A stretch of DNA of 64,000 bases from DATBVX01 sp035263105. GTDB taxonomy: Bacteria; Pseudomonadota; Gammaproteobacteria; Steroidobacterales; Steroidobacteraceae. The stretch lies in assembly GCA_035263105.1 (NCBI GenBank), contig DATFRO010000061.1:52310-116309 (forward strand). The letters are read 5' to 3'. Made by a program: the position numbers and the translations under genes. The number at the start of each line of letters is the position of its first letter. Within the stretch, counting starts at the first letter, position 1. The notes beneath the pieces are model-generated. The model was not told the origin of the DNA and made no database searches. It worked only from the letters and a program-made list of their open reading frames with translations. Positions 16,367 to 24,956 of this stretch are shown piece by piece.

Positions 16367-19021
16367 ATGACGGCGAGCGCAAAGACAACGAAGGGCCCGG
16401 GCAGCAACGAGCTGCGCAGCCTCTTTCTGCAGTACTTCGAAAAGCAAGGGCACACGATCGTGCCCTCGAGCTCGCTCGTGCCTGGCAATGACCCGACGCT
16501 CCTCTTCACCAACGCGGGCATGGTGCAGTTCAAGGACGTTTTCCTCGGCAAGGACAAGCGCAACTACGTGCGCGCCGTGAGCAGCCAGCGCTGCGTGCGC
16601 GCGGGCGGCAAGCACAACGATCTCGAGAACGTGGGCTACACGGCGCGCCATCACACGTTCTTCGAGATGCTCGGCAACTTCAGCTTCGGCGACTATTTCA
16701 AGCGCGACGCGATCCGCTTCGCCTGGGAACTCGTGACCGCGAAGAACTGGCTCGGCCTCGATCCAAAGCGTCTGATGGTCACCGTCTACAAGACGGACGA
16801 CGAGGCGTACGACGCGTGGCACAAGGACATCGGGCTCGCACCGGATCGCGTGGTGCGCATCGGCGACCAGCCGGGCGGCGGTTCCGACAACTTCTGGCAG
16901 ATGGGCGAGACCGGGCCGTGCGGCCCGTGCAGCGAGATTTTCTACGACCACGGACCCGGCCTCGCCGGCGGGCCACCGGGGAGCGCCGACGCGGACGGCG
17001 ATCGCTGGGTCGAGATCTGGAATCTCGTCTTCATGCAGTTCGACCGCTCGGCCGACGGCGTGCTGACGCCACTTCCGAAGCCTTCGGTCGATACCGGCAT
17101 GGGACTCGAGCGCCTCGCCGCGGTGATGCAGGGCGTGCATTCGAACTACGACATCGACCTGTTCCGCGATCTCATTCGTGCGGCGGCGCAGCTCGCCGGA
17201 ACGAAGGACCTGGCTTCGAGCTCGCTGCGCGTGATCGCGGATCACATTCGCGCCTGCTCGTTCCTGATCGTGGACGGTGTGCTGCCTGCGAACGAAGGCC
17301 GTGGCTACGTGCTACGCCGGATCATTCGCCGCGCCATTCGCCACGGTTACCAGCTCGGCATCCGCGAGCCCTTCTTCTTCAAGCTGGTCGCGCCGCTCGA
17401 ACGCGAAATGGGTGCGGCATACCCCGAGCTCACGCGCGGCAGACAGCACGTGGAGCGCGTGCTGGAGCAGGAGGAGCTGCGTTTCGCCGAAACACTCGCG
17501 ACCGGCATGGGCCTGCTCGAGGAAGCGATCCGCGGCGCGCGCAACAAGACGATTCCGGGTGAGGCGGTGTTCAAGCTCTATGACACGTATGGCTTCCCCG
17601 TCGACCTGACGGCCGACATGGCGCGCGAACGCGGGCTCACCATCGACCAGGCGGGCTTCGAGACAGCCATGGCAGCGCAGCGCGAGCGCGCTCGTGCGGC
17701 GAGCAAGTTCGGCGTGGATTTGCGCGGGGGCGTGACCGTCGAAGGCCGCACGGAGTTCTCCGGCTACGAGGGTATCGAGGACCAGGGGCGGGTCGCGGAA
17801 CTCATCAAGGCTGGCGCCAAGGTCGATCGATTACGCGCGGGCGAGGAGGGTCAGGTGGTGCTCGATCGCACGCCGTTCTACGCCGAGGCCGGCGGGCAGG
17901 TGGGCGACCAGGGCCGGCTCACCGCACCCGGCGTGCGCTTCGATGTGCTGGACACGCAGAAGCTCGGCAACGCGCACGCCCACATCGGCAAGCTCGTGCA
18001 AGGCGAGATCAAGGCCGGCGACACGCTGACGGCCCAGGTCGATGGCGCGCGCCGGCGCGCGACGATGCTGAATCACACTGCCACCCATTTGTTACACGCG
18101 GCGCTACGCCAGGTGCTCGGCACGCACGTGACCCAGAAGGGGTCTCTGGTTGCGCCGGATCGCCTGCGCTTCGACTTCTCGCACTACCAGGCGGTGAGCG
18201 CGCAGGAGCTCACGCGGATCGAGCGGATGGTGAACGCGCAGATCCGCGAGAACGCGCCGGCGGACATCAACGTGATGGCATTCGACCAGGCGGTGGCCGC
18301 GGGCGCGATGGCGCTCTTTGGCGAGAAATACGAGAGCGACGTGCGTGTGCTCAAGATCGGTGAGTTCTCGATGGAGCTGTGCGGTGGCACCCACGTCAAG
18401 CGTGCCGGCGACATCGGCTTCTTCAAGATCATCGCCGAGTCCGGCATTGCTGCCGGCGTGCGGCGCATCGAGGCGCTCACCGGCGAGGACGCAGTCGCCT
18501 GGGCGGAGTCGAGTGATGTGCTGCTGCGCGAGGTCGGTTCGCTGGTGCGCGGCGGACGCGAGGACCTCAAGGACAAGGTCGAGCAGCTCCTCGAGCGCTC
18601 GAAGAAGCTCGAGAAGGAAATCCAGCAGCTCAAGGGACGGCTCGCGAGCGGGCAGGGCGGAGATCTCTCGAGCGCGGCGCGCGAGATCAACGGCGTGAAG
18701 GTGCTGGCCACGCGCGTCGACGGTGCCGATGCGAAGGCGCTGCGTGACGCGGTGGATCAGCTCAAGAGCAAGCTCAAGTCCGCGGTCGTGGTGCTGGCGT
18801 CGGTGGAAAGTGACGACAAGGTGTTGCTGGTCGCGGGTGTGACCCAGGATCAGACGAGCAAGATCAAGGCCGGCGAGCTGATCGGTAACGTGGCGCAGCA
18901 GGTCGGCGGTCGCGGCGGCGGGCGTCCCGACATGGCGCAGGCGGGCGGCACCAATCCCGCCGCGCTCGACGCCGCCCTCGCCAGCGTCGAACCGTGGGTA
19001 CGCGAACGCCTTGGCGCTTGA
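16367..19021 (+). CDS. alaS: Alanyl-tRNA synthetase
   Basis: An 884-residue class IIc synthetase. It has the catalytic core (LFTNAGMVQFKDVFLG, then ARHHTFFEMLGNFSFGDYFK), a tRNA-recognition helical domain, the editing domain with zinc-site HxxxH (HTATHLLHAAL) and the later CGGTH, and a C-terminal coiled-coil plus DHHA1 domain ending in a GGRGGGRPDMAQAGG motif. It charges tRNA-Ala and clears Ser/Gly mischarging. Starts at 16337 and 16367 are both in frame; neither has a strong ribosome site, and I prefer 16367 because TATCAT at 16333-16338 looks like the promoter. alaS-lysC-csrA-tRNA-Ser is the Pseudomonas-type order. Confidence 0.95.
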   Translation: MTASAKTTKGPGSNELRSLFLQYFEKQGHTIVPSSSLVPGNDPTLLFTNAGMVQFKDVFLGKDKRNYVRAVSSQRCVRAGGKHNDLENVGYTARHHTFFEMLGNFSFGDYFKRDAIRFAWELVTAKNWLGLDPKRLMVTVYKTDDEAYDAWHKDIGLAPDRVVRIGDQPGGGSDNFWQMGETGPCGPCSEIFYDHGPGLAGGPPGSADADGDRWVEIWNLVFMQFDRSADGVLTPLPKPSVDTGMGLERLAAVMQGVHSNYDIDLFRDLIRAAAQLAGTKDLASSSLRVIADHIRACSFLIVDGVLPANEGRGYVLRRIIRRAIRHGYQLGIREPFFFKLVAPLEREMGAAYPELTRGRQHVERVLEQEELRFAETLATGMGLLEEAIRGARNKTIPGEAVFKLYDTYGFPVDLTADMARERGLTIDQAGFETAMAAQRERARAASKFGVDLRGGVTVEGRTEFSGYEGIEDQGRVAELIKAGAKVDRLRAGEEGQVVLDRTPFYAEAGGQVGDQGRLTAPGVRFDVLDTQKLGNAHAHIGKLVQGEIKAGDTLTAQVDGARRRATMLNHTATHLLHAALRQVLGTHVTQKGSLVAPDRLRFDFSHYQAVSAQELTRIERMVNAQIRENAPADINVMAFDQAVAAGAMALFGEKYESDVRVLKIGEFSMELCGGTHVKRAGDIGFFKIIAESGIAAGVRRIEALTGEDAVAWAESSDVLLREVGSLVRGGREDLKDKVEQLLERSKKLEKEIQQLKGRLASGQGGDLSSAAREINGVKVLATRVDGADAKALRDAVDQLKSKLKSAVVVLASVESDDKVLLVAGVTQDQTSKIKAGELIGNVAQQVGGRGGGRPDMAQAGGTNPAALDAALASVEPWVRERLGA

Positions 19022-19036
19022 GGCCCGAGGCCCTTC

Positions 19037-20263
19037 TTGTCCCTCATCGTTCAAAAATACGGCGGCACCTCGGTCGGTTCGCTCGATCTCATTCGCCGGG
19101 TCGCGGAGCGCGTGCACGCGCGCCGTCGCGACGGAACGCAGGTCGTCGTAGTCGTCTCGGCGATGGGCGACAGCACCGATCGGCTCGTCGACCTTGCACG
19201 CGGGATCTGCAGTGCCCCCGATGTCCGCGAGATGGACGTGCTCCTGTCCACCGGTGAGCAGGTCTCGATCGCGCTGCTGTGCATGGCGCTGCGGGCTCGC
19301 GGCTGTGTGGCGCGCTCCTACACCGGTGCGCAAGTGCGAGTCCTCACCAGCAGCGTGCACGGCCGCGCACGCATCGAGAACGTCGAGACCGAGCGCCTGC
19401 GAGCCGACCTCGATGCGGGTTGCGTGCCGGTGGTCGCCGGGTTCCAGGGCGTCGACGCGAATGGCGACATCACGACCATCGGGCGCGGCGGGTCCGACAC
19501 CACCGCGGTCGCGCTCGCGGTCGCGTTACGTGCCGACGAGTGCCAGATCCTCACCGATGTCGATGGCGTCTACACCACCGATCCGCGCATGGTGCCGCAG
19601 GCCCGGCGCCTCGAGCGCGTGACCTTCGATGAAATGCTGGAGCTCGCCGGGCAGGGCTCGCGCGTCCTGCATCTGCGGTCGGTCGAGTTCGCGAGCAAGT
19701 ACAATATGCCACTGCGCGTCGCATCGAGTTTTGCGCCGGGACCGGGGACCCTGATCTGCCGCGAGGAGCCCAAAGTGGAAGCACCCGTCGTTTCAGGCAT
19801 CGCGTTCAATCGTGACGAAGCCGAGATCACCGTCGCCGGAGTGCCGGACGTGCCGGGCACCGCGCATCGACTGCTGCTGCCGGTGTCGGATGCGAACATC
19901 GAAGTCGACATGATCGTGGTCAATGCGCCGCACGACGGCAAGGTCGCGATCACCTTCACCGTGCATCGCGACGACTACGCGGCCGCGCTCGAGCTGGTGA
20001 GCGCCGCGGCGGGCGCGCTCGGCGCCGCCAACGTGAGTGGCAACGCCAGTGTTGCGAAACTTTCCGTAGTCGGCGTCGGCATGCGCTCGCACGCGGGCGT
20101 CGCGACGCGGCTGTTCGAAACCCTGGCGCGCGAGCAGATCAACGTGCGCCTGGTGTCGACCTCGGAGATCAAGATTTCTGTACTGGTGGATGAAGATTTT
20201 CTGGAGCGCGGCATACGTAGTCTCCACGCAGCGTTCGGACTCGAGCGCCAGAAAGCCTCATAA
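19037..20263 (+). CDS. lysC: Aspartate kinase, lysine/threonine-regulated type
   Basis: A 408-residue monofunctional aspartokinase. The N-terminal amino-acid-kinase domain begins IVQKYGGTSVGS and includes GRGGSDTTAVALA; the last about 140 residues are two ACT domains that bind feedback inhibitors. It phosphorylates aspartate in the first step to Lys, Thr, Met and diaminopimelate. Translation begins at TTG 19037, fifteen bases after the alaS stop, since no ATG or GTG precedes the conserved first strand. Its length and ACT layout fit the Pseudomonas/Gram-positive class II enzyme rather than E. coli LysC. Confidence 0.94.
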   Translation: MSLIVQKYGGTSVGSLDLIRRVAERVHARRRDGTQVVVVVSAMGDSTDRLVDLARGICSAPDVREMDVLLSTGEQVSIALLCMALRARGCVARSYTGAQVRVLTSSVHGRARIENVETERLRADLDAGCVPVVAGFQGVDANGDITTIGRGGSDTTAVALAVALRADECQILTDVDGVYTTDPRMVPQARRLERVTFDEMLELAGQGSRVLHLRSVEFASKYNMPLRVASSFAPGPGTLICREEPKVEAPVVSGIAFNRDEAEITVAGVPDVPGTAHRLLLPVSDANIEVDMIVVNAPHDGKVAITFTVHRDDYAAALELVSAAAGALGAANVSGNASVAKLSVVGVGMRSHAGVATRLFETLAREQINVRLVSTSEIKISVLVDEDFLERGIRSLHAAFGLERQKAS

Positions 20264-20411
20264 CTGCCTGATTCCGGCCTTTTGTGGCCCTGTTCCCAAG
20301 GTTGCGCTTGCGCAGCATGCGCACGCGGCACTTCACGTGAACGCCGCGGTTACTTAAGACAGCAACGCCTCCGTTCACCTTTTTCTCACGAATTATTGTG
20401 GCGTAGTGCAG

Positions 20412-20439
20412 TGTCAACCCTGCACATTGCCGCTAGAAT
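20412..20439 (+). promoter_or_regulatory. Probable csrA promoter
   Basis: TGTCAA (20412-20417) and TAGAAT (20434-20439) are separated by 16 bases and followed by CGAGCGCG. The 286-base lysC-csrA gap otherwise contains an inverted TGCGCA-GCA-TGCGCA element near 20311. The resulting leader is about 100 bases and holds several GGA triplets, including one in the ribosome site, the type of site that CsrA itself binds. Confidence 0.4.
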
Positions 20440-20549
20440 CGAGCGCGTTTGAAAAAATGACGATCGGCAGAAACAAGGCCGACGAATGCGGTGCGCAGGG
20501 CAGCTGCGGGGGCAGAGGGACCGAGCGCCGCTACGAAGGAGCAGAGAAA

Positions 20550-20777
20550 ATGCTGATTCTGACTCGGCGCGTGGGCGAGACGGTGATGATAGGAAATGAC
20601 GTCACCGTCACGGTCCTCGGTGTCAAAGGTAACCAGGTGCGCATCGGCGTGAATGCACCCAAAGAAATTGCGGTGCATCGCGAAGAGATCTACGAGCGCA
20701 TCAAGCGCGAAGCGCAGAGCGGCGGCGGCCAGGTGGTCCGCGGCCAGTTCGGCTCCGGCACCGATGGCAAGGGCTGA
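20550..20777 (+). CDS. csrA: Carbon storage regulator CsrA/RsmA
   Basis: A 75-residue CsrA, nearly identical in its first 55 residues to the E. coli protein: MLILTRRVGETVMIG, then VLGVKGNQVRIGVNAPKEIAVHREEIY. The dimer binds GGA motifs in mRNA leaders to repress or stabilise translation. The tail (Gly/Ser-rich, ending TDGKG) is longer than in E. coli. AAGGAG at 20535-20540 precedes ATG 20550 by a good distance and itself contains a GGA, so autoregulation is plausible. The upstream in-frame extension from 20406 is leader, not protein. Confidence 0.96.
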   Translation: MLILTRRVGETVMIGNDVTVTVLGVKGNQVRIGVNAPKEIAVHREEIYERIKREAQSGGGQVVRGQFGSGTDGKG

Positions 20778-20822
20778 CCGGCGCGCATTCACGCGACCTT
20801 TACCTCTTCATAGCCCACCCAG

Positions 20823-20828
20823 TATCAT
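20823..20828 (+). promoter_or_regulatory. Possible -10 box (TATCAT) for tRNA-Ser
   Basis: TATCAT followed by CGCGCCC, closely matching the box before tRNA-Arg (TATAAT-TCGCGCCC). The hairpin at 20830-20853 would then be in the pre-tRNA leader. Confidence 0.35.
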
Positions 20829-20829
20829 C

Positions 20830-20863
20830 GCGCCCTGCTTTTTGGCAGGGCGCTGAGCCTTTT
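20830..20863 (+). terminator. Rho-independent-type terminator after csrA
   Basis: GCGCCCTGC (20830-20838), loop TTTTTG, and GCAGGGCGC (20845-20853) form a perfect 9-bp stem, with TTTT at 20860-20863 after a short gap. It lies 52 bases after the csrA stop. Confidence 0.55.
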
Positions 20864-20891
20864 CACCCCTCAACGCGCCCGCGCAGCACAC

Positions 20892-20982
20892 GGAGAGATG
20901 GCCGAGTGGTCGAAGGCGCGCCCCTGCTAAGGGCGTAAGGGTCAAAAGCCCTTCGAGGGTTCGAATCCCTCTCTCTCCGCCA
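20892..20982 (+). tRNA. tRNA-Ser (anticodon GCU)
   Basis: A 91-base tRNA with the CCA end encoded. The acceptor stem GGAGAGA pairs with TCTCTCC, followed by discriminator G and CCA. The anticodon stem CGCCC/GGGCG encloses loop CTGCTAA, giving anticodon GCT (reads AGC/AGU). The long class II variable arm (GTAAGGGTCAAAAGCCCTT region) and the T arm with GGTTCGAATCC confirm a serine tRNA. It follows csrA as in E. coli and Pseudomonas. Confidence 0.98.
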
Positions 20983-21060
20983 GATTTACCAGCGATCCTC
21001 ACCTTACGAGGGCGCCGCGCCCCGCCGGTGAATCGCCGCTCATCGAACGGAGGAAGTACC

Positions 21061-22419
21061 GTGTCCACTCCAGCCAGACAGTTACCCCAGGGCGTGCATT
21101 CAGAGATCGAACGGGTGTTCGCTCTGCAGCAGGCGCATCAATGGGAGATGAAGGCCACCAGCGCCGAGCAACGCAAGGAGAAGCTGAAAAAGTTGCAGGC
21201 GGCCGTGCAGGCTCACAGCGATGCGATCATGGCCGCGGTGAAGCAGGACACGCGCAAGCCTGAAGGCGAAATCAAGGTGACGGAGATCCTGGGCGTCCTC
21301 GGCAACATCCAGAAGAACATCGACAATCTCGAGCAGTGGATGAAACCCGTCGAAGTGGTTCCATCCCAGAACCAGAACGACAAGGCGAGAATCGTCTACG
21401 AGGCGCGCGGCGTGTGCCTCATCCTCGGTCCATGGAATTTTCCGCTCGGACTCACCATGGGACCTCTCGCGGCCGCCGTCGCCGCCGGAAATTGCTGCGT
21501 GGTCAAGCTCACGGACCTGTGCCCGGCAACTGCGGCAGTCGCTGCGAAGATCATCAGGCAGGCATTCGAGGAAAAGGAAGTCGCCTTGTTCGAAGGCGGC
21601 GTCGACGTGGCCACCGCGTTGCTCGACCTGCCGTTCAACCACATCTTCTTCACCGGCAGCACGCGAGTCGGAAAGATCGTCATGGCGGCGGCGGCGAAGA
21701 ACCTGGCGAGCGTCACCCTGGAACTCGGCGGCAAGTCGCCAGTCATCGTCGATGAAGGCGCGGATGTGAAGAAGGTTGCAGCCGACCTGGCGGCGGCCAA
21801 GCAATTCAATGGCGGGCAGGCCTGCATCAGTCCCGACTACGTATTCGTCAAGGAGCAACAGAAGGGCGCCTTGGTCGAGGAGTTTCGCTCGAAGGTGAAG
21901 CAGAACCTCTACCGGGACGACGGCAGCATCAAGAAGGAAAGCATCGCCCAGATCGTCAACGAGCAGAATTTCGCGCGCATCAAGAAACTCTTCGATGACG
22001 CCGTGGCCAAGGGCGCCAAGGTCGCCGTAGGCGGCACGCTGGAATCGGCCGACCGCACGATCCATCCGACGCTGCTCACCGACGTCACGCCTGAGATGCA
22101 GATCATGCAGGAGGAGATCTTCGCGCCGGTCGTGCCGGTCGTGACTTACAAGAACCTCGATGAGGTCATCGAGCACATCTCGCGCCGGGGCAAGCCATTG
22201 GCGCTCTACATCTACAGCAACGATCGCAAGAACATCGACAAGGTGCTCGAGCGAACCTCATCGGGCGGGGTGACAATCAACGGGTTCTTCTCCCATTACC
22301 TGGAAAGCCAGTTGCCGTTCGGTGGTGTCAATCAAAGCGGCATGGGGAGCTATCACGGCGTCTTCGGCTTCAAGACGTTCTCTCATGAACGTGCAATCTA
22401 CATGCAGGAGACTCGCTAA
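21061..22419 (+). CDS. Aldehyde dehydrogenase, class 3-like
   Basis: A 452-residue NAD(P)-dependent aldehyde dehydrogenase of the short class-3/YwdH/CalB group (it lacks the extra N-terminal region of class 1/2 enzymes). Visible motifs: PWNFP in the cofactor-binding domain, FTGSTRVGK, the general base Glu in ELGGKSP and the catalytic Cys255 in GGQACIS, and the C-terminal LPFGGVNQSGMG. It oxidises a medium- or long-chain or aromatic aldehyde to the acid; the exact substrate cannot be read. GTG 21061 is preceded by CGGAGGAAG and is preferred to GTG 21028. It is followed after 45 bases by a monoacylglycerol-lipase-like gene. Confidence 0.9.
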   Translation: MSTPARQLPQGVHSEIERVFALQQAHQWEMKATSAEQRKEKLKKLQAAVQAHSDAIMAAVKQDTRKPEGEIKVTEILGVLGNIQKNIDNLEQWMKPVEVVPSQNQNDKARIVYEARGVCLILGPWNFPLGLTMGPLAAAVAAGNCCVVKLTDLCPATAAVAAKIIRQAFEEKEVALFEGGVDVATALLDLPFNHIFFTGSTRVGKIVMAAAAKNLASVTLELGGKSPVIVDEGADVKKVAADLAAAKQFNGGQACISPDYVFVKEQQKGALVEEFRSKVKQNLYRDDGSIKKESIAQIVNEQNFARIKKLFDDAVAKGAKVAVGGTLESADRTIHPTLLTDVTPEMQIMQEEIFAPVVPVVTYKNLDEVIEHISRRGKPLALYIYSNDRKNIDKVLERTSSGGVTINGFFSHYLESQLPFGGVNQSGMGSYHGVFGFKTFSHERAIYMQETR

Positions 22420-22464
22420 GAGCTCGACCCGGCTCATCGCACTGACCGCTCAAAGGAGAAGACA

Positions 22465-23370
22465 ATGAACATGCGCATGGTTGAAGGAAGCTTCGCAGGT
22501 GTCGAGGGCGTCAAGATCTTCACACGCGAGTGGCAGCCGGCCGGCAAGGCGCGCGCTGTGGTCGTCATCTCCCACGGATTGAACGCGCACAGCGGCCTGT
22601 ACGAATGGGCGGCCCAGCAGTTCATCTCCAACGGGCTCGCCGTCTACGCGCTGGATCATCGCGGCCGCGGCCGCTCAGAGGGCGAGCGCTTCTTCGTGAA
22701 GAAGTTCGCGGACTGGACCAGGGATCTCGGGACGTTCATTGACATCGTGAAGACGCGCGAGCCGGGCCTGCCGGTGTTCCTGCTCGGTCACAGCGCGGGC
22801 GGCGTGATCGCCTGTGTCTACACCCTGGAGCACCAGGACAAGCTCACTGGCCTCATCTGCGAGGATTTCGCCTACCAGGTGCCGGGGCCCGAAATCGCGC
22901 TGGCGATCGTGAAAGGGGTCAGCCACCTGGCGCCGCACGCGCACGTGCTCAAGCTCAAGAACGAGGACTTTTCGCGCGACCCGGCGGTCGTCGCGGCGCT
23001 GAACGCGGATCCGCTGATCGCGAACGAGTCGCAGCCGAGCGAGACGATCGCCGAGCTGGTGCGCGCCGACGAGTTGCTCAAGACGAGCTTCGGACAGCTC
23101 ACCTTGCCGCTCCTCATCCTGCACGGCACCGCGGACAAGGTGACCAAGCCGAGCGGCAGCAAGGAGTTCTTCGAGAGGGCCGGCTCGCGCGACAAGACCT
23201 TGAAGCTGTACGAGGGCCACTTTCACGACCTGCTGGCCGATATTGGCAAGCAACAGGTCATGGCGGACATTCAAGCGTGGATTGACGCGCACGTGGGAGC
23301 TCAGATCCCGGTCGGCCGACCGGAGCTGCGCACGACTCCCGAAGAGTCGGCAGCGCGGCCCGCGCATTAG
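22465..23370 (+). CDS. Monoacylglycerol-lipase-like alpha/beta hydrolase (Hydrolase_4)
   Basis: A 301-residue S33-type alpha/beta hydrolase. Motifs: ISHGLNAHSGLY (oxyanion hole), LDHRGRGRSEG, the nucleophile elbow GHSAGG, the late Asp in LILHGTADKVT and the catalytic His in YEGHFHDLL. This is the pattern of monoglyceride lipases/lysophospholipases. No signal peptide, so it acts in the cytoplasm. ATG 22465 follows the strong site AAAGGAGAAGACA. With the upstream aldehyde dehydrogenase it may form a small lipid- or fatty-aldehyde-handling pair, closed by the terminator at 23415. Confidence 0.87.
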   Translation: MNMRMVEGSFAGVEGVKIFTREWQPAGKARAVVVISHGLNAHSGLYEWAAQQFISNGLAVYALDHRGRGRSEGERFFVKKFADWTRDLGTFIDIVKTREPGLPVFLLGHSAGGVIACVYTLEHQDKLTGLICEDFAYQVPGPEIALAIVKGVSHLAPHAHVLKLKNEDFSRDPAVVAALNADPLIANESQPSETIAELVRADELLKTSFGQLTLPLLILHGTADKVTKPSGSKEFFERAGSRDKTLKLYEGHFHDLLADIGKQQVMADIQAWIDAHVGAQIPVGRPELRTTPEESAARPAH

Positions 23371-23414
23371 TGCGACTGGGCGGGGGCTTTCCCGGCCGCT
23401 CATTGTCCTCGCAA

Positions 23415-23447
23415 CTGGCGGAGAGCCTTCCTCTCTCCGCCAGTTTT
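23415..23447 (+). terminator. Strong intrinsic terminator
   Basis: CTGGCGGAGAG (23415-23425), a 7-base loop CCTTCCT, and CTCTCCGCCAG (23433-23443) make a perfect 11-bp stem followed by TTTT. It ends the aldehyde dehydrogenase-hydrolase unit just before the convergent gene at 23455. The right arm contains CTCTCTCCGCCAG (23431-23443), identical to the 3' end of tRNA-Ser at 20971-20983. Confidence 0.85.
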
Positions 23448-23454
23448 CCCGAGA

Positions 23455-24060
23455 TCAACCGCTGAAGGCGTCACACGACACGTTGTGATTCCAGTTCACG
23501 AACGTGCCGGTGGGGCTTTCTTTCCAGGCCCACACGTGCAGCGTGTAGAACGCCGGCAAGCCGAAGCGATTCGGACTCTCGAAGAGGTGAAACGCCTGTC
23601 CGTACAACTGCGGCGGGTTCGCGTTCTTGGCGTTCCAGGCGTCCGCCAGCACCAGAAAGTCCGCACCGATGAGCCGCAAACGTCCATTCGGCAACGGCTC
23701 GTAGATCACGATCTCCGGCTGAGTCGCGTCCAGCACGCCATCTCCGACGAGCGCGCCGTTCACATAGTGAAGGCCCATCGCGCCCGCATCCGGCCCGCTG
23801 ACGCAACCAAACTGCAGGTGATAGCCCTCCGCCTCGGCGATCTGCGGATCGCGAAAGCGCGCGGTGGACTCACGCACGATTCTGATGAGCTCTCCCGCCG
23901 GGCCAGTCGGCGGATCGGCAGGGTGATGATGCGAGGCTGTCGAGGGTGCGGGTCCATCGCCCGCGAGCGCGCACACCGAGCCCAAAGCGGCCCCAGCCAG
24001 CACGCCGAGAACAGAGAGTCCCAGATACTTGAGATACGTCGCGCGTCGTTCGATCGTCAT
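23455..24060 (-). CDS. Exported protein of unknown function
   Basis: A 201-residue protein I do not recognise. It opens with a basic N-region and one hydrophobic segment (about residues 12-35), either a signal peptide or an anchor. A low-complexity His/Pro stretch follows, then a single compact domain of about 140 residues with no transmembrane helix, rich in aromatic residues, with two cysteines (in FGCVSG and NVSCDAF) that could form a disulfide. It ends in a striking FVNWNHNVSC motif. It lies immediately downstream of the MddA-type gene and is translationally coupled to it. Start 24060 has the ideal site AGGAGGTG; an in-frame ATG at 24081 overlapping the mddA stop is also possible. Confidence 0.7.
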   Translation of the reverse strand: MTIERRATYLKYLGLSVLGVLAGAALGSVCALAGDGPAPSTASHHHPADPPTGPAGELIRIVRESTARFRDPQIAEAEGYHLQFGCVSGPDAGAMGLHYVNGALVGDGVLDATQPEIVIYEPLPNGRLRLIGADFLVLADAWNAKNANPPQLYGQAFHLFESPNRFGLPAFYTLHVWAWKESPTGTFVNWNHNVSCDAFSG

Positions 24061-24099
24061 GGCAACACCTCCTGGTTTCATGGCAACACTTCCTGGTCG
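24058..24099 (-). repeat. Tandem 21-bp duplication carrying ribosome site and start codon
   Basis: Two adjacent 21-base units (24058-24078 and 24079-24099) are identical at 18 of 21 positions. Each contains, on the minus strand, CCAGGA(A/G)GTGTTGCC followed by ATG. The unit length is a multiple of three, so both starts are in the same frame; the upstream ATG overlaps the TGA of the MddA-type gene. Confidence 0.85.
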
Positions 24100-24842
24100 A
24101 TCCGGTGGGCTCGTCGGTGCAGTCCCGGCAACAGCATCGGCACCTTGCGGCGATAGGCCTCGTACGCCACGCCGTGCTCGGCGATGAGATCGCGTTCCTC
24201 GAACTGGATCGCCAGCACGATGTACGCGGTCGTGCCGAGTGCGAACAAAAGGTGGGCGAGCCCCATGGTCGGGGTGCTCCAGAACGCGAGCAGGAACCCG
24301 AAGTAGAGCGGGTGCCGGATGACTCGATAAGGCAGCGGAGTACGGAAGCTCACGGGCGAGTACGGCCGGCCGATGAGCGGCAGCCACACCTGCCTCAGCC
24401 CGAACAGGTCGAAGTGGTTGATGAGGAAAGTGACGACGAGCACCGTGACCCAGCCGGCGGCGCACAGGGTCCACAAAGCGAGGCGGGCCATCGCGCCCTC
24501 GACGTTCCAGATTTCCATTCCGAGCGGGCGCCACTGCCAGAAGAGCAGGAGCAGGGCGAGGCTCGCGCACAGCACGTAAGTCGAGCGCTCGATGGTCCAC
24601 GGGATCACCTGCAGCCACCACTCCTTGAACCAGCGGCGCGCCATGATGCTGTGCTGAAGCGCAAACACGGCGAGGAGCGCGCAATCGATGGCCAGCGCGG
24701 AAAGCAGTGAGCCTTGCAGCGGCCCGTCGAGTTGGCGCGGCACGCCGAAGCCGCCGACGAATGCGATCGCGTAGAGGAACGTGGCGAGGAATATCAGATA
24801 CGCCACGAGCCCGTAGGCAAAGCAGAGCAGACGTTTGGGCAT
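24078..24842 (-). CDS. mddA: Methanethiol S-methyltransferase-like membrane enzyme (MddA type)
   Basis: A 254-residue integral membrane protein with five to six hydrophobic helices belonging to the NnrU/isoprenylcysteine-methyltransferase-like group. The segments QHSIMAR, WQWRPLG, LINHFDLFGLRQVWL, YRVIRHPLYFGF and FEERDLIAEHG match what I remember of MddA, which methylates methanethiol with S-adenosylmethionine to give dimethyl sulfide. RHP plus the late Glu-Glu is the SAM/substrate site in this superfamily. Start ATG 24842 has GAGGTG six bases upstream. It is divergent from the hydrolase-LuxR fusion across 114 bases. The precise methyl acceptor is inferred. Confidence 0.75.
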   Translation of the reverse strand: MPKRLLCFAYGLVAYLIFLATFLYAIAFVGGFGVPRQLDGPLQGSLLSALAIDCALLAVFALQHSIMARRWFKEWWLQVIPWTIERSTYVLCASLALLLLFWQWRPLGMEIWNVEGAMARLALWTLCAAGWVTVLVVTFLINHFDLFGLRQVWLPLIGRPYSPVSFRTPLPYRVIRHPLYFGFLLAFWSTPTMGLAHLLFALGTTAYIVLAIQFEERDLIAEHGVAYEAYRRKVPMLLPGLHRRAHRIDQEVLP

Positions 24843-24956
24843 GGTGCACACCTCATTCGGTGTCGGTTACGTTGCCGTGACCGGCTCGCGTGCACCATGG
24901 GAGCTTTGTCCCGCTTCGGCTAAGATCGCTCTGCGTGCTCTGAGACAAATGTCCCG

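Noticed and set aside
15581..17245. 554-codon minus-strand frame opposite the DUF418 gene and alaS
   Set aside because: Covers two genuine genes in antisense; no recognisable fold.
20264..20549. Possible small RNA in the lysC-csrA gap
   Set aside because: I see a promoter and GC-rich dyads but no promoter-terminator pair that would define an RNA gene.
24905..24949. TTTGTC/GACAAA inverted pair as a firm operator call
   Set aside because: Six-base arms 33 bases apart are weak evidence; kept only as a remark under the hydrolase-LuxR gene.
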